DNA from: Xylogone sp. PMI_703
Lineage: Eukaryota; Ascomycota; Leotiomycetes
NCBI GenBank assembly: GCA_021399445.1
Contig: JAJTUQ010000006.1
Coordinates: 2,294,001 to 2,358,000 of the forward strand
Direction: 5' to 3'
DNA: 64,000 nt
Shown here: positions 1 through 9,360 of the stretch, piece after piece
Layout of the letters: every line of letters starts with the position of its first letter
How positions within the stretch are numbered: the stretch's first letter is position 1
The notes under the pieces: model-generated
The model's database searches: none
Told to the model about the DNA's origin: nothing
What the model saw: the letters and a program-made list of their open reading frames with translations, nothing else
Translations under genes and position numbers: made by a program

Positions 1-496
1 GGACAGGAAATGGTAACGACAACGACATCTGCTTGGTATCTTCATGATTGATGACATTTAGCGTTTTGACTTCTTGTAACATACTTTAGCTGAATACCAA
101 TATTATATGAGAAAAACTTCAAATTCAAAATGCAACCAATCGCCACCTATGTCTCGAAGTGGTCTTTTAGCATTGCAGTCTCACCAATATGTCTCTATTC
201 CCATCACGGTAAGGAGCTGGAAGAGGTAAACAGCCCCAATGTTAGCGTATGTGAGCTCGCCTAAGGCACCGAGAGTCCACTGGATCCAGAACCTCATCGC
301 CTAATCTCCCTCGTATCCCCACCAGACCCCTCGCCCCGATATTCGGTGCGGATATTCCGTATGACTCTTGCTGTCAAAGAACAAGTCTTAAATTTTTGAT
401 CTCAGACATCACTACAAGTGTAAGGCTCGATCTAGAGCTCTTGTAATATACTATAAAATTTCCATTCTCCTTTTTAATTAGCTTCCAACAGCCATT
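1..496. other. Upstream region of homoserine kinase, no gene seen
   Basis: No reading frame here has a recognisable product. The stretch is the 5' flank of the homoserine kinase gene and may include the tail of a gene lying outside the window. A GGTAAGG donor-like site near 208 does not give a frame compatible with the kinase. Confidence 0.5.
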
Positions 497-1615
497 ATGA
501 TACACATAAGTTAGTTTGAGCTTTGCTTTGACTTTCACCCTAATAATGCAAGCTCTCAAGCTGACTCTGTCGGTGTAGAAGTGCCATGTTCGTCAGCCAA
601 CATTGGACCAGGTTTCGACGTCATCGGCCTTGCGCTCTCTATATGGCTGGAACTCAGAGTGGAAGTTGTTCATAATGAACAGTCACAGGCGCCCCTAAAT
701 TGCGTTATCACTTATGAAGGTGAAGGCAAAAAGGAGGTCCCTCTCGTCGCTGACAGCAACTTAATCACACGAACGGCACTCTATGTTCTTAGATGTCACG
801 GGCAGCGTGCCTTCCCATCTGAGACCAGGGTTCACATTATAAACCCTATTCCCCTTGGCCGAGGTCTTGGATCTTCAGGTGCTGCAGTGGTAGCTGGCGT
901 CGTCCTGGGCAATGAAGTAGGGAAGCTTGGCCTATCAAAGGCACGAATGTTAGATTTCTGTCTCATGATAGAGCGCCATCCCGACAATGTAGCGGCTGCG
1001 CTCTACGGCGGTTTTGTAGGCACTTACCTCAATGACCTGAGCCCTGAAGATACTGAAAGGAAGGAGATTCCTCTTAGTGAAGTACTCCCAGAGCCTGCTG
1101 GTGGTGTAGATACCGGCGAAACTCCTCCCCAGCCCCCTATTGGAATTGGGCATTATATGAAATTCCCGTGGGCGCCAGAACTCAAGGCAATCGCGATCAT
1201 TCCTCGCTTTGAGGTAGCAACCGCACAAGCCAGAAGCGTTTTACCAACCTCGTACACAAGAGCAGACGTTGTCTTCAATCTTCAGAGAATAGCTCTTTTG
1301 CCCTCTGCTCTGGGGAGATCTCCTCCTGATGCGGAACAAATCTTCCTTGCAATGCAAGACAAAGTTCATCAGCCTTACAGGAAGGTTCTGATCCCAGGAC
1401 TTCCTCAGATTTTGCAGTCAGTAACTCCAAAGACTCATCCAGGTCTCTGTGGCATTTGCTTGTCAGGAGCTGGACCGACTATACTTGCTCTCGCAACGCA
1501 TAATTTTGACATAATAGCCGATGAGATTCTGGAAACATTCTCGAAGCACGGTATCGCCTGCCGATGGGAGGTACTAGGACCAGCGGAAGAGGGAACTACA
1601 GTAGCATATTTTTGA
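497..1615 (+). CDS. thr1: Homoserine kinase (GHMP family)
   Basis: Phosphorylates L-homoserine to O-phosphohomoserine with ATP, the committed step to threonine, in the cytosol. Exon 1 is only 13 coding bases (497-509), followed by a 69-nt intron (510-578, donor GTTAGT, branch CTGAC) and exon 2 at 579-1615. The join reads MIHIKVPCSSANIGPGFD, matching the family's N-terminal beta strand (yeast Thr1 has a comparable KVPASSANIGPGYD). The protein is 349 residues; yeast Thr1 is 357. The GHMP ATP-binding loop is at PLGRGLGSSGAA (about residues 95-106) and the C-terminal motif GICLSGAGPTILAL is intact. The tiny first exon is inferred from phase and conservation; a transcript could show a different first exon. 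The gene converges on pmt4. Confidence 0.9.
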
Positions 1616-2546
1616 AAAGGAGATAGGGAAACCGAGAGGTATAAACTAAAAAGATGGGAAAAGCAAAAAAAAGGAGAAAACCCATCTCAAAGGGAAAGCT
1701 ATCCGATTCGAAGTCGCTTCTGAGACATTGGAGCAGCTTCATGCATTGCATGCTAAAATTAGATGTTCTAGAATAAGGTATCCTTGAGAGTCATTAAGAG
1801 AAACTAGGAAGGTGAATATCCTTCACAACTCCTCATGAGTCAGTGGTGCATTGCAGACAGGTAAAGTGTATTCTAGTCTAGATATAATAACAATTCAAAG
1901 CTCAATATGAGCTGTTACATACTATTCCGAGATAAATCAGTCTAAAGGTCCGCTCACAAAACGTAGAACACTTTTTACTTTTGAAATTACTCTTCATCAT
2001 CTTCCGTAAAAGGCCTTATGATCAAAATTGTACATGACGCGCGCATGCGATTCTGAACACCTTCCAATCAGATGGTCAGATGCTCATACTGCGGTGTTTA
2101 ATGAGACTTAGAACGTCCAATCAGACAGCGACCTTACTTCACCCGGTATTCGAAAGATAATTCGTTCAGGCGTTATATATACAGCTTATTACCATGAGTA
2201 GAAGGCGTGAGAGATCAATGATAAACAATTCAGGAAGATTGCTTTGCGAATTTCTGCGGATTGCTTGAACTTTGTATGGCTATGTTGTTCGATCCATTAG
2301 CTAGAAAAGATTCCATCTAGTCTTCACATTCACAATACGTATCTCACTTCTCGATTCTGCTAAATGAACCTGGTATTTCCCAAGACTGCTGGCTATTTTT
2401 ACACGGATTTCTACTTTTATCATTCGGATATACGCGAAACAGCACTGAAAAGATCCCTATTTTCATATACTTGACAAAAGAGATAAAACAAGCCTCCTTC
2501 TCACACAGTTTCCAAAATCAACTCTTCATCCTCACAAGATAACCTC
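1616..2546. other. Convergent intergenic region thr1/pmt4
   Basis: 931 bp between the 3' ends of two convergent genes. It is AT-rich, presumably 3' UTRs and polyadenylation signals. I see no coding or RNA gene. Confidence 0.5.
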
Positions 2547-4998
2547 TTATTTCGCGAAGTGCAAATCATATCCTAGCCACTTTCTTGCCACTACTTGCTC
2601 GACATTCAAGCCAGGATAGCCGTATGTCAACGGCAGGAAGTAGTACCAGCCACCAATAACTATAGCAAGGATTACTCCCAATGCAGCCCAGCTACTCAAT
2701 AGATTTTGTCCTGCCAATTTCTCCCTAGCAGGAACATGTTTCTTTACGGCTGGCTGGCCCGGTTTCTTGATTTTATTAACATCTTCGACTACTGGTTCCA
2801 CATTAAAGATGAACTCAAGCAGAGCTCCTGTAACGAGACATGATGCAAGATGCGCTGGGAGATAGTGGTGCAGGAAAAGCTGGCGACCCATCAAGTAGAA
2901 TGGAAGATAGTGAGTTGCCCAGGCCAGGAAGAAGAAACCTGTTGAGTTGTAGAGACGAGCACGAGATCCTAGATGAGCAATGATTAGCACTATAAAATAT
3001 TTGGACGTATTCGAGAAATGGATACTTACGTTGATCTAGTGCGTCTACGCCTCGGCGTAGGGAAAGCTGATCAGCAGCAATAATTCCGGCGAATACAGCG
3101 AGAAGACTGCTTGCTATCCACCACCCCAATGGATTACCCAGGAAGTAGATCTGTTGTCTTGTGTCATTGTTCGTCCAGAAACTTACTCCTCTGAGAAGGA
3201 AAGGCCAAATGAAAGGCTGGCTAGCATAGGGATGGCTGCTTGTCAGAGCATTGTTGTGGTAAAACATGGCTCGCTGTAATTCAAACCATTTGGTAAGGAA
3301 TGGCAGGTGCTTGACCTTTCTTTCCTCCCGTACCAGTCGCGCATCTCCTTCCGGAATAGAAGGGATGTCGCTAACAAGCCAAACATTGGAACTTTGCGCC
3401 AAATTCTTGTTACCGTTAATTTCTTGCTGTTTGTAGGCCCAGTCAGGTAGAGGTGTCGTATGAGTCCACATGGCTACTTTACTAGGGTTGTGAATAAGCT
3501 TGAATTGACCTGAAAGACTCTTGAACTCTTGCTTTGACTTCCCATTCTCAATGCGGATCTCGAAGAGGGTGTCATTGAATCGTTCGCCAGTAGATTCACC
3601 AGTTGGGATTGTGGTAAACTCCTGGTTTGTTGGGTAATAAGGAGAGGCAACATCATGGGACAATAGGATAGAGTCAGTGACAATGTGTCGAAGTCTGACA
3701 AGATCATTATTCCTGACCGGGACACCCATTTCTTGATTGTCTGTCAATGGGAGGATTTGCCAATGGTTATTTGCATCGGAGTATGGATATCCTGTGACCT
3801 GCTGGCCTTGACTCGATACACGTCCATCGTCATATCTCAATGGATACCTATCCGGATGACTGTGCAAGTATGCATGGGTCTCCTTATGTTGGATCTGCAA
3901 AATGTCGTAGTAGTTAATTGTTACGGCGTTAGCTGTCATGGCATTGTCGCTTAATGTCTCCTGGAAATCAGGGGACATGAAATCATCCCCTGGACCAGAT
4001 TTGCTTAAAATCGCAAAGTGGACCTGGAACCAGAAAAGGTAGAAGAGAAACGGGAAAATAATTAGTGCAAGTGCTCGAGCAGCAAAATGCTTCCCAAAGT
4101 CAATCAGGCTCAAGGCACCTTGTCGGCGATTGATGTCGAGAAGACCCCAGAGATCAATAGCAACTGCAGAACCGATAGTAATAAAAGCAAACAAGCCGAC
4201 GTATTTGGTCGAGATATCACAGCTGAGAGCAAATCCGGTCAAGATGAGCCACTTCCACCACTTTCGTCCAAATGGTTCATGTCTCAGCTTATAGAACTTG
4301 ATATAGCAAAGGAGACTGCATGCCATGGCGAAGACAAGGGTTGCATCCAAGAGAATCAAGCGAGTCTGTCCAATATGGGCATTGTCGAAAAGAACCAGGC
4401 AAGCAGATAGAATGCATGCTGGTAAGGTATATCCTGATTCCCACATGATATCGAAGACCACTGGAACGGTCAATGCACCCAAGATAGCAGGCAGTGCACG
4501 GAATGCCACATATGGCACCTTATTAGCTATGTACGAGTCTCCAATGTTTTCGAAGTGGAAGTGTCCATCATATCCAACAAGCCATCCCATAAAAGCAAAG
4601 AGGAGCTTTCCAAATGGAGGATGGACGTCGAAGAAGTATGTGCGTTCGAGATAATAAGAGGCAAACTACAAAGTAGGATCTCGGTATTAGCTTCCCCTAG
4701 TCAATTGACGAATTGTCAATTAACTCACCTTGCCAAAGTGGACTTCATCGAAGACGACTTCATTGGGATGACTGATACCCCAGAACCTAGTAACAAATGC
4801 AAGAATCGTAATAAGTACGAGGGCAATTCTGTAGTCCCATTCTGCAGTTTTACCAGTAGCTTTCAAATTGGCCTCGATCAGAGCATCGAGCTCAGGATCT
4901 GGAGGGGCAGCTATACCCGTCGACGTAGCATCTTTGGCCTTGACTGGGATCGTAGCATCCTTGCGTTTCCTCCCCGAGCTTGGCGCTGGGGAAGACAT
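2547..4998 (-). CDS. pmt4: Dolichyl-phosphate-mannose--protein mannosyltransferase PMT4
   Basis: ER membrane enzyme that moves mannose from dolichyl-phosphate-mannose to Ser/Thr of secretory and membrane proteins. Exons: 4998-4729, 4665-3030, 2968-2547, with introns of 63 and 61 nt, giving 775 residues (yeast Pmt4 is 762). The GT39 catalytic motif FDEVHFGK lies across the first splice site at about residues 83-90, followed by a VHPPFGK loop. A central lumenal part carries MIR-type repeats (for example SSQGQQVTGYP and LLSHDVASPYYPTN). Multiple hydrophobic segments flank it, and the C-terminus ends in DLHFAK. SGPGDDFMSPDFQETL and the HDVASPYYPTN stretch match PMT4 better than PMT1 or PMT2 as I remember those sequences. 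Start chosen at the first Met of a hydrophilic cytosolic tail. It is divergent from the RidA gene. Confidence 0.95.
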
Positions 4999-5617
4999 CG
5001 TGTATTGAATGAAACGAACAAATACGACTGCGTGACCCAGATATTATTAGCTGATATGCGACCATTGAAAGAAAGATTATTGAGAAGAGAAGATCAGCGA
5101 ATGCATCCTTACAAAAATTAAAATAGTAATCTTCTAGGGCTCTCTATAATGACTGTAAGAAACTTTATGGAACGATAGAAAGGAAAGTGAAAAATTGGGC
5201 AATATCGACTTAGGTGCTGAGGGTGTGTAAAAGGAAAGCCCCCTTGACCAGGAGTACAGAAACAGCCACGATCTTGCTAAGGTGTCCTTCCTCTCGGTAG
5301 GGAAGTCCTTAGCGCCATAAGGCTTTGGTGGCCGCCTAAAGTTACCAATGGCATCTAAGGACACGAGCAGCTGAAAGAAAAGAAAAACCAACTATTGTGG
5401 CACGAATTGGTTGCTGAATACAATGTAGCTGAACCAAAAAGGGACTATGAGAATGGCCGCCCTTAAACTTTCTTTGTCTGTGAGAAGGTACGGAGCCTCA
5501 ACAGCCTTCCAGAATGGGATATCTTAGTCAGCAAGTCGTTGATATCAGCTCCAGCACGCAGTTGGATCCCGGTATTTCCTCCCCCACATTTGCCAATTGC
5601 TGGATCGTTCAGACAAT
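4999..5617. promoter_or_regulatory. Shared 5' region of pmt4 and the RidA gene
   Basis: 619 bp between two divergent starts. It must hold both promoters. No reading frame in it looks like a gene, and I could not pick out a confident TATA box. Confidence 0.4.
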
Positions 5618-6190
5618 ATGTCCAAAATAATAAGCTCATTCACTAGGATTCAATTGAGCCATGTGCCTCGCAAGGTTTACCCTCGTGGAGTCGTGAGCAT
5701 CCGTAGATCGTCGAATATGACCCCGATATTGACGGAAAAGGCTGCCCCGCGTAAGTAAGGACTACTGAGGATTCTAAAGACTTGCTGACAGTATATTCCA
5801 TAGCTGTCGGGCCATATGTAGGCCATTGCCTCATTTACATTATGTGTTAGTTGTTCTAACGTTTCACAGTCACAAGCCATAAAGACTCCCCACGCAATAT
5901 ACTGCTCTGGTCAGCTCCCTGCCGATGCAGCAGGCAACCTCATTACGGGAAACATGACTGAGAAGACTGGTGCTTGTCTCAAAGCACTATCAAACGTCCT
6001 TGAAGAAGCCGGATCTTCATTAAGCAAAGTTGTCAAAGTACAGATTTTCTTAGCAGATATGAAGGACTTTAGTGAGATGAACGCTGAATATGAGAAATGG
6101 ATCAAGCATCGTCCTGCCCGTAGCTGTGTTGCTGTTAAGCAATTACCTAAGGGAGTAGACGTGGAGATAGAGTGCATTGCTCTTCCATGA
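5618..6190 (+). CDS. RidA/YjgF/Mmf1-type imine deaminase, probably mitochondrial
   Basis: RidA-family enzymes hydrolyse reactive enamines/imines such as 2-aminoacrylate, formed by PLP enzymes including threonine dehydratase. Exons: 5618-5750, a 14-nt micro-exon 5804-5817, and 5870-6190; introns are 53 and 52 nt. Product 155 residues. The core reads KAAPAVGPYSQAIKT, then IYCSGQLPAD and ADMKDFSEMNAEYEKW, and ends in VDVEIECIALP, as in the family. The first ~33 residues (MSKIISSFTRIQLSHVPR and on) are rich in Arg/Ser and lack acidic residues, like a mitochondrial presequence. A second in-frame Met at 5717 (residue 34, MTPILTEKAAPA) would give a 122-residue cytosolic form, the usual RidA length. 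The catalytic Arg is likely in HRPARSC. Divergent from pmt4. Confidence 0.92.
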
Positions 6191-7189
6191 TAGGCTGGCC
6201 ATATTTCAAGATATTTGAATATAAACTCATCTTGATTCTCGTGTCTTAATTGACCCACTCTCTCAAGGGCAACAACAGAAACAAGATTCAGGGCTGGAAT
6301 TCTGGATTTGCTGATGAGTGCCATTGTCGATTCGGTGCTTGATATAATTCTCGTACGAGAGGGTCCAGAAAATGGAGTAACTGACAAGATCTCTCAGAAA
6401 CGCTGGTTGCCAATTTATTCCGGAAGAATCAAAGTGGCTGTCTTATTGTTCGCGCTTCGCTATTCGCACGAGTTGCTGGGTATGGACGCGCCTGCAGTCA
6501 TACCTTATGGTGCTTCTTACAAGATATACGGCGCGGCCGAGCACGTGGAGTTATATACGGACTATATTGTCGGAGGATTCTTCACCGTCAACGGCTGACC
6601 AAACTGACCGTCATTCGGAACCTTAATAAAGGTGTCAGCTTGCTTACCCGTAAGCTGTGTTCCACTGGCTGACAGTGATGAATTGCCCTCAGTACAATAC
6701 TATGTCTTGTACTTTGTGTCTGAATATCCATTGATTATGATATGTACTGTCTGAGGAAAAGTAAGAAGCCTAGAGTACGCCAATCATAGCCAGTCCAACA
6801 AGGTCTGGAAGTATTCATGGCGCGGCGACTTTTAAAAAGGGGTGAGAAAGCGGTCGGGAAGAAGTGGGTCGCACTAGCAATCCGGCAGGACTCGGATTAG
6901 CAAAAAACCGGACACCGTAACCTCAACCAAAAGCCAAGCTTGGGCCACCTTGTCACCTCGGCGAACTACCGTAGTTCGCTTCATTCGCCTCGTGGATCGG
7001 TTCCCGAGACCCCCTGCGGGATCTTTTGTTGAGCTGGGCGCTGGACACTGCCCTCAGCTATTTCATCAACACGAAAGCCGCTTTCACAGCATTTCTTCTC
7101 TTTTCACAAACCACTACACACAAACCCCCTTTGCGAAGAAGCACCCTATTCCCTTGGTCAGGGCCCCGTATACACCAACCTTACACAAG
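6191..7189. other. Intergenic region upstream of the Yhm2 carrier
   Basis: About 1 kb. The last ~250 bp before the carrier start are rich in C and T, as expected for a strong fungal promoter and 5' UTR. A 96-codon open frame at 6308-6598 has no recognisable product and I do not call it. Confidence 0.45.
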
Positions 7190-8327
7190 ATGTCAGCCGT
7201 TGCAAGTCCAATCGTCGAGACGAAGAAGATCGAGAAGAAGCCGATCAAGTTCAGCAACTTGCTCCTTGGAGCCGGTCTGAACATGTTCGAGGTTACGACT
7301 TTGGGTCAGCCGTTGGAAGTCATCAAGACCACGATGGCTGCAAACCGGTCTGACAGCTTTGCTGGATCTATCGCGCGGATCTGGGGAAGAGGTGGTGTCC
7401 TTGGCTGTGAGTTTATCCCCGTTCTGCCTGTATCACATGCAAGTCCGACATTCGCTTCAACCAATTCGCATACAACATCTCACAATCTTTATTTTTCAAG
7501 ATAATAACCGGATTACTAACTGTAATTGTTCAAATAAACAGTCTACCAGGGCCTTATCCCGTGGGCATGGATCGAAGCCTCCACCAAGGGCGCGGTGCTT
7601 CTGTTCGTCGCCTCCGAAGGAGAGTATCTTGCGCGGACCTTCGGTGCTGGCGACTTCGTTGCCGGTATCTCGGGAGGTGTCATGGGAGGTGTTGCGCAAG
7701 CATATGCCACCATGGGCTTCTGCACCTGCATGAAGACTGTCGAGATCACCAAGTCAAAGATGGCAGCGAGCGGGGTAAAGCCTCCCGGAACCTTCGCCAC
7801 TTTCATGGATATCTACCGCAAGGAAGGTATCCGGGGAATCAACAAGGGCGTGAACGCCGTCGCCATCAGACAGATGACTAACTGGGGTAGCCGTTTCGGT
7901 CTCAGTCGTCTTGCTGAGCAAGGCATCCGAAAGGTCACTGGCAAGGAGGAAGGTACCAAGCTGAATGCTTGGGAGAAAATCGTTGCATCCACTCTAGGTG
8001 GTGGTCTCAGCGCTTGGAACCAGCCCATTGAGGTTATCCGCGTGGAAATGCAGAGCAAGACCGTGGATCCTAACCGTCCGGCTAAGATGACAGTCGGAAA
8101 CACTCTTAAGTATATCTATTCTCAAAATGGAGTTGCTGGTTTGTACCGTGGAGTTGTTCCACGTATTGGTTTAGGCGTTTGGCAAACGGTTTGCATGGTT
8201 GCAATGGGTGATATGTAGGTCCTTCACTTTATGCAAATCGTCTGTTTAACTTGTACTGACTATTCTCTGCAGGGCTAAGGCTTATGTGGAAAAATTGACT
8301 GGTGATAAGGTCACGGCTAAGCATTAG
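7190..8327 (+). CDS. yhm2: Mitochondrial citrate/2-oxoglutarate carrier, Yhm2 type
   Basis: Inner-membrane carrier that exchanges citrate for 2-oxoglutarate and so supports export of reducing power and acetyl units. Exons: 7190-7406, 7542-8214, 8273-8327; introns 135 and 58 nt. Product 314 residues, the same as yeast Yhm2. Almost every segment matches Yhm2, such as [38 protein letters not shown] and [18 protein letters not shown]. Carrier signatures PLEVIK (repeat 1) and PIEVIR (repeat 3) are present. In repeat 2 the motif is replaced by GFCTCMKT, which is also so in Yhm2. The last exon encodes only the C-terminal ~18 residues ending TAKH. The start ATG follows a pyrimidine-rich leader. Confidence 0.97.
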
Positions 8328-8723
8328 ACGGCGTTCTACGGGTTTACTGATGAGACGAACATACCTGATTCTGCAGCTATAATGCAGTGACGATACATCT
8401 ATAGAGTGGCGGTTATATTCTGATTCGATTCTTAATACAGTTTCTGCTATATATTTATGAGAGAGCTCCTGCGAGAGAAGGTTCGAGTGTTCGAGGGAAA
8501 TAGAAAGCTAATACCTCCTCGTTTTCATTGTCAACAAGCACGTTCACTTTTGATGCCTATGTGTGTGATTAAAGGTTTATTATTCAATATAGTACAGCAC
8601 AAATAGAGTGAGACCTCTTTGACTTCCCATACGCCTAATGAGACTGCTTGAAGTGCACACCTATGATCTATAGGATCAAATTATTAGCAAGTCGCATCAA
8701 GACCGTTGTGACTAAGTTGAGAT
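8328..8723. other. Convergent intergenic region
   Basis: 396 bp between the 3' ends of the carrier and the 71-residue gene. AT-rich; nothing recognised. Confidence 0.4.
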
Positions 8724-8939
8724 TTACTTGTTTAAAGCTTGTGCCTTGGCACGCCTTTCTTCCTTGGAGCCCTCCTGTTGTACGTTATTCATATTGTCTG
8801 GAATAACAGGCCCTGGATTGGCTTCATGCGCCCTGGCAGCGACACTTCCTCCCTTTTGGTTGCCTTGGTTTTCGCGAATAGCGTTTCCTGGGTTGGCATG
8901 GAACTCCTGCTCCCCGGACGACTTATCGTTATCAGCCAT
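8724..8939 (-). CDS. Small hydrophilic protein, 71 residues, unknown function
   Basis: Single-exon frame starting in a good context (AACCATGGCTG) and ending LNK. The protein has no hydrophobic segment and no Cys, Trp or Tyr, and is rich in Asn, Glu, Ala, Gly and Gln. That composition suggests an unstructured, stress-type protein. Two ANPG motifs recur, in HANPGNAIREN (residues ~14-24) and HEANPGPVIPDN (~38-49), suggesting an internal duplication. The style recalls fungal conidiation/stress proteins, but I cannot place it in Con-6 or another named family. A TATA-like element lies ~96 nt upstream of the start, which fits a regulated gene. The opposite strand is also open over this stretch but has less natural composition. 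Divergent from XPF. Confidence 0.6.
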   Translation of the reverse strand: MADNDKSSGEQEFHANPGNAIRENQGNQKGGSVAARAHEANPGPVIPDNMNNVQQEGSKEERRAKAQALNK

Positions 8940-9360
8940 GGTTAATTTTGTAATTTGTCTTGAGGTTCTAGAAAGGCACTAAAATCTAAGAGAGTATTTG
9001 ACTGATTTTGTGTCTGACTTGTGAAGATGTGTTGAATATAAGGGAGCCGGCAGGTTTCCTGTGTACGTTCGTAAGCTTTTATATCATGAGATATACCATG
9101 ACGTACTTCGAACCTCGCCGCTTGCGGGATACTTGGTAGGCAACCCCAAATCTCGCGCGGCTACCAATCACCAGGAGTTTCCTCCACACGCCAATGATCT
9201 CAGAACTAGACAAATGTCTTGCATAGGCATAGTGGCAATTAAGAGTGAGGAATAGCTTATGGTTACGTGCCCCACAGTCACATTGGGGTTTTAGACTTAG
9301 ACCGTAGCTTGTGGTAGGTTGCGAACTTTCTGCCTAGGCAGCTCACCATGACTGCCACCA
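8940..9360. promoter_or_regulatory. Shared 5' region of the 71-residue gene and XPF
   Basis: 421 bp between divergent starts. It contains the TATA-like element listed separately. No coding frame with support. Confidence 0.4.
9035..9040 (-). promoter_or_regulatory. TATA-like element of the 71-residue gene
   Basis: Reading on the minus strand, TTATATTC lies about 96 nt upstream of the ATG at 8939, a normal distance for a TATA box plus short 5' UTR. Position and sequence are the only evidence. Confidence 0.35.

Noticed and set aside
200..215. GTAAGG donor at ~209 as exon 1 end of homoserine kinase
   Set aside because: The phase does not fit the acceptor at 578; the GTTAGT donor at 510 does.
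5717..5719. ATG at 5717 as the only start of the RidA gene
   Set aside because: Kept as an alternative start only, because an upstream in-frame ATG adds a convincing mitochondrial leader.
6308..6598. 96-codon plus-strand open frame between RidA and Yhm2 genes
   Set aside because: No conserved motif and no good promoter or splice context.
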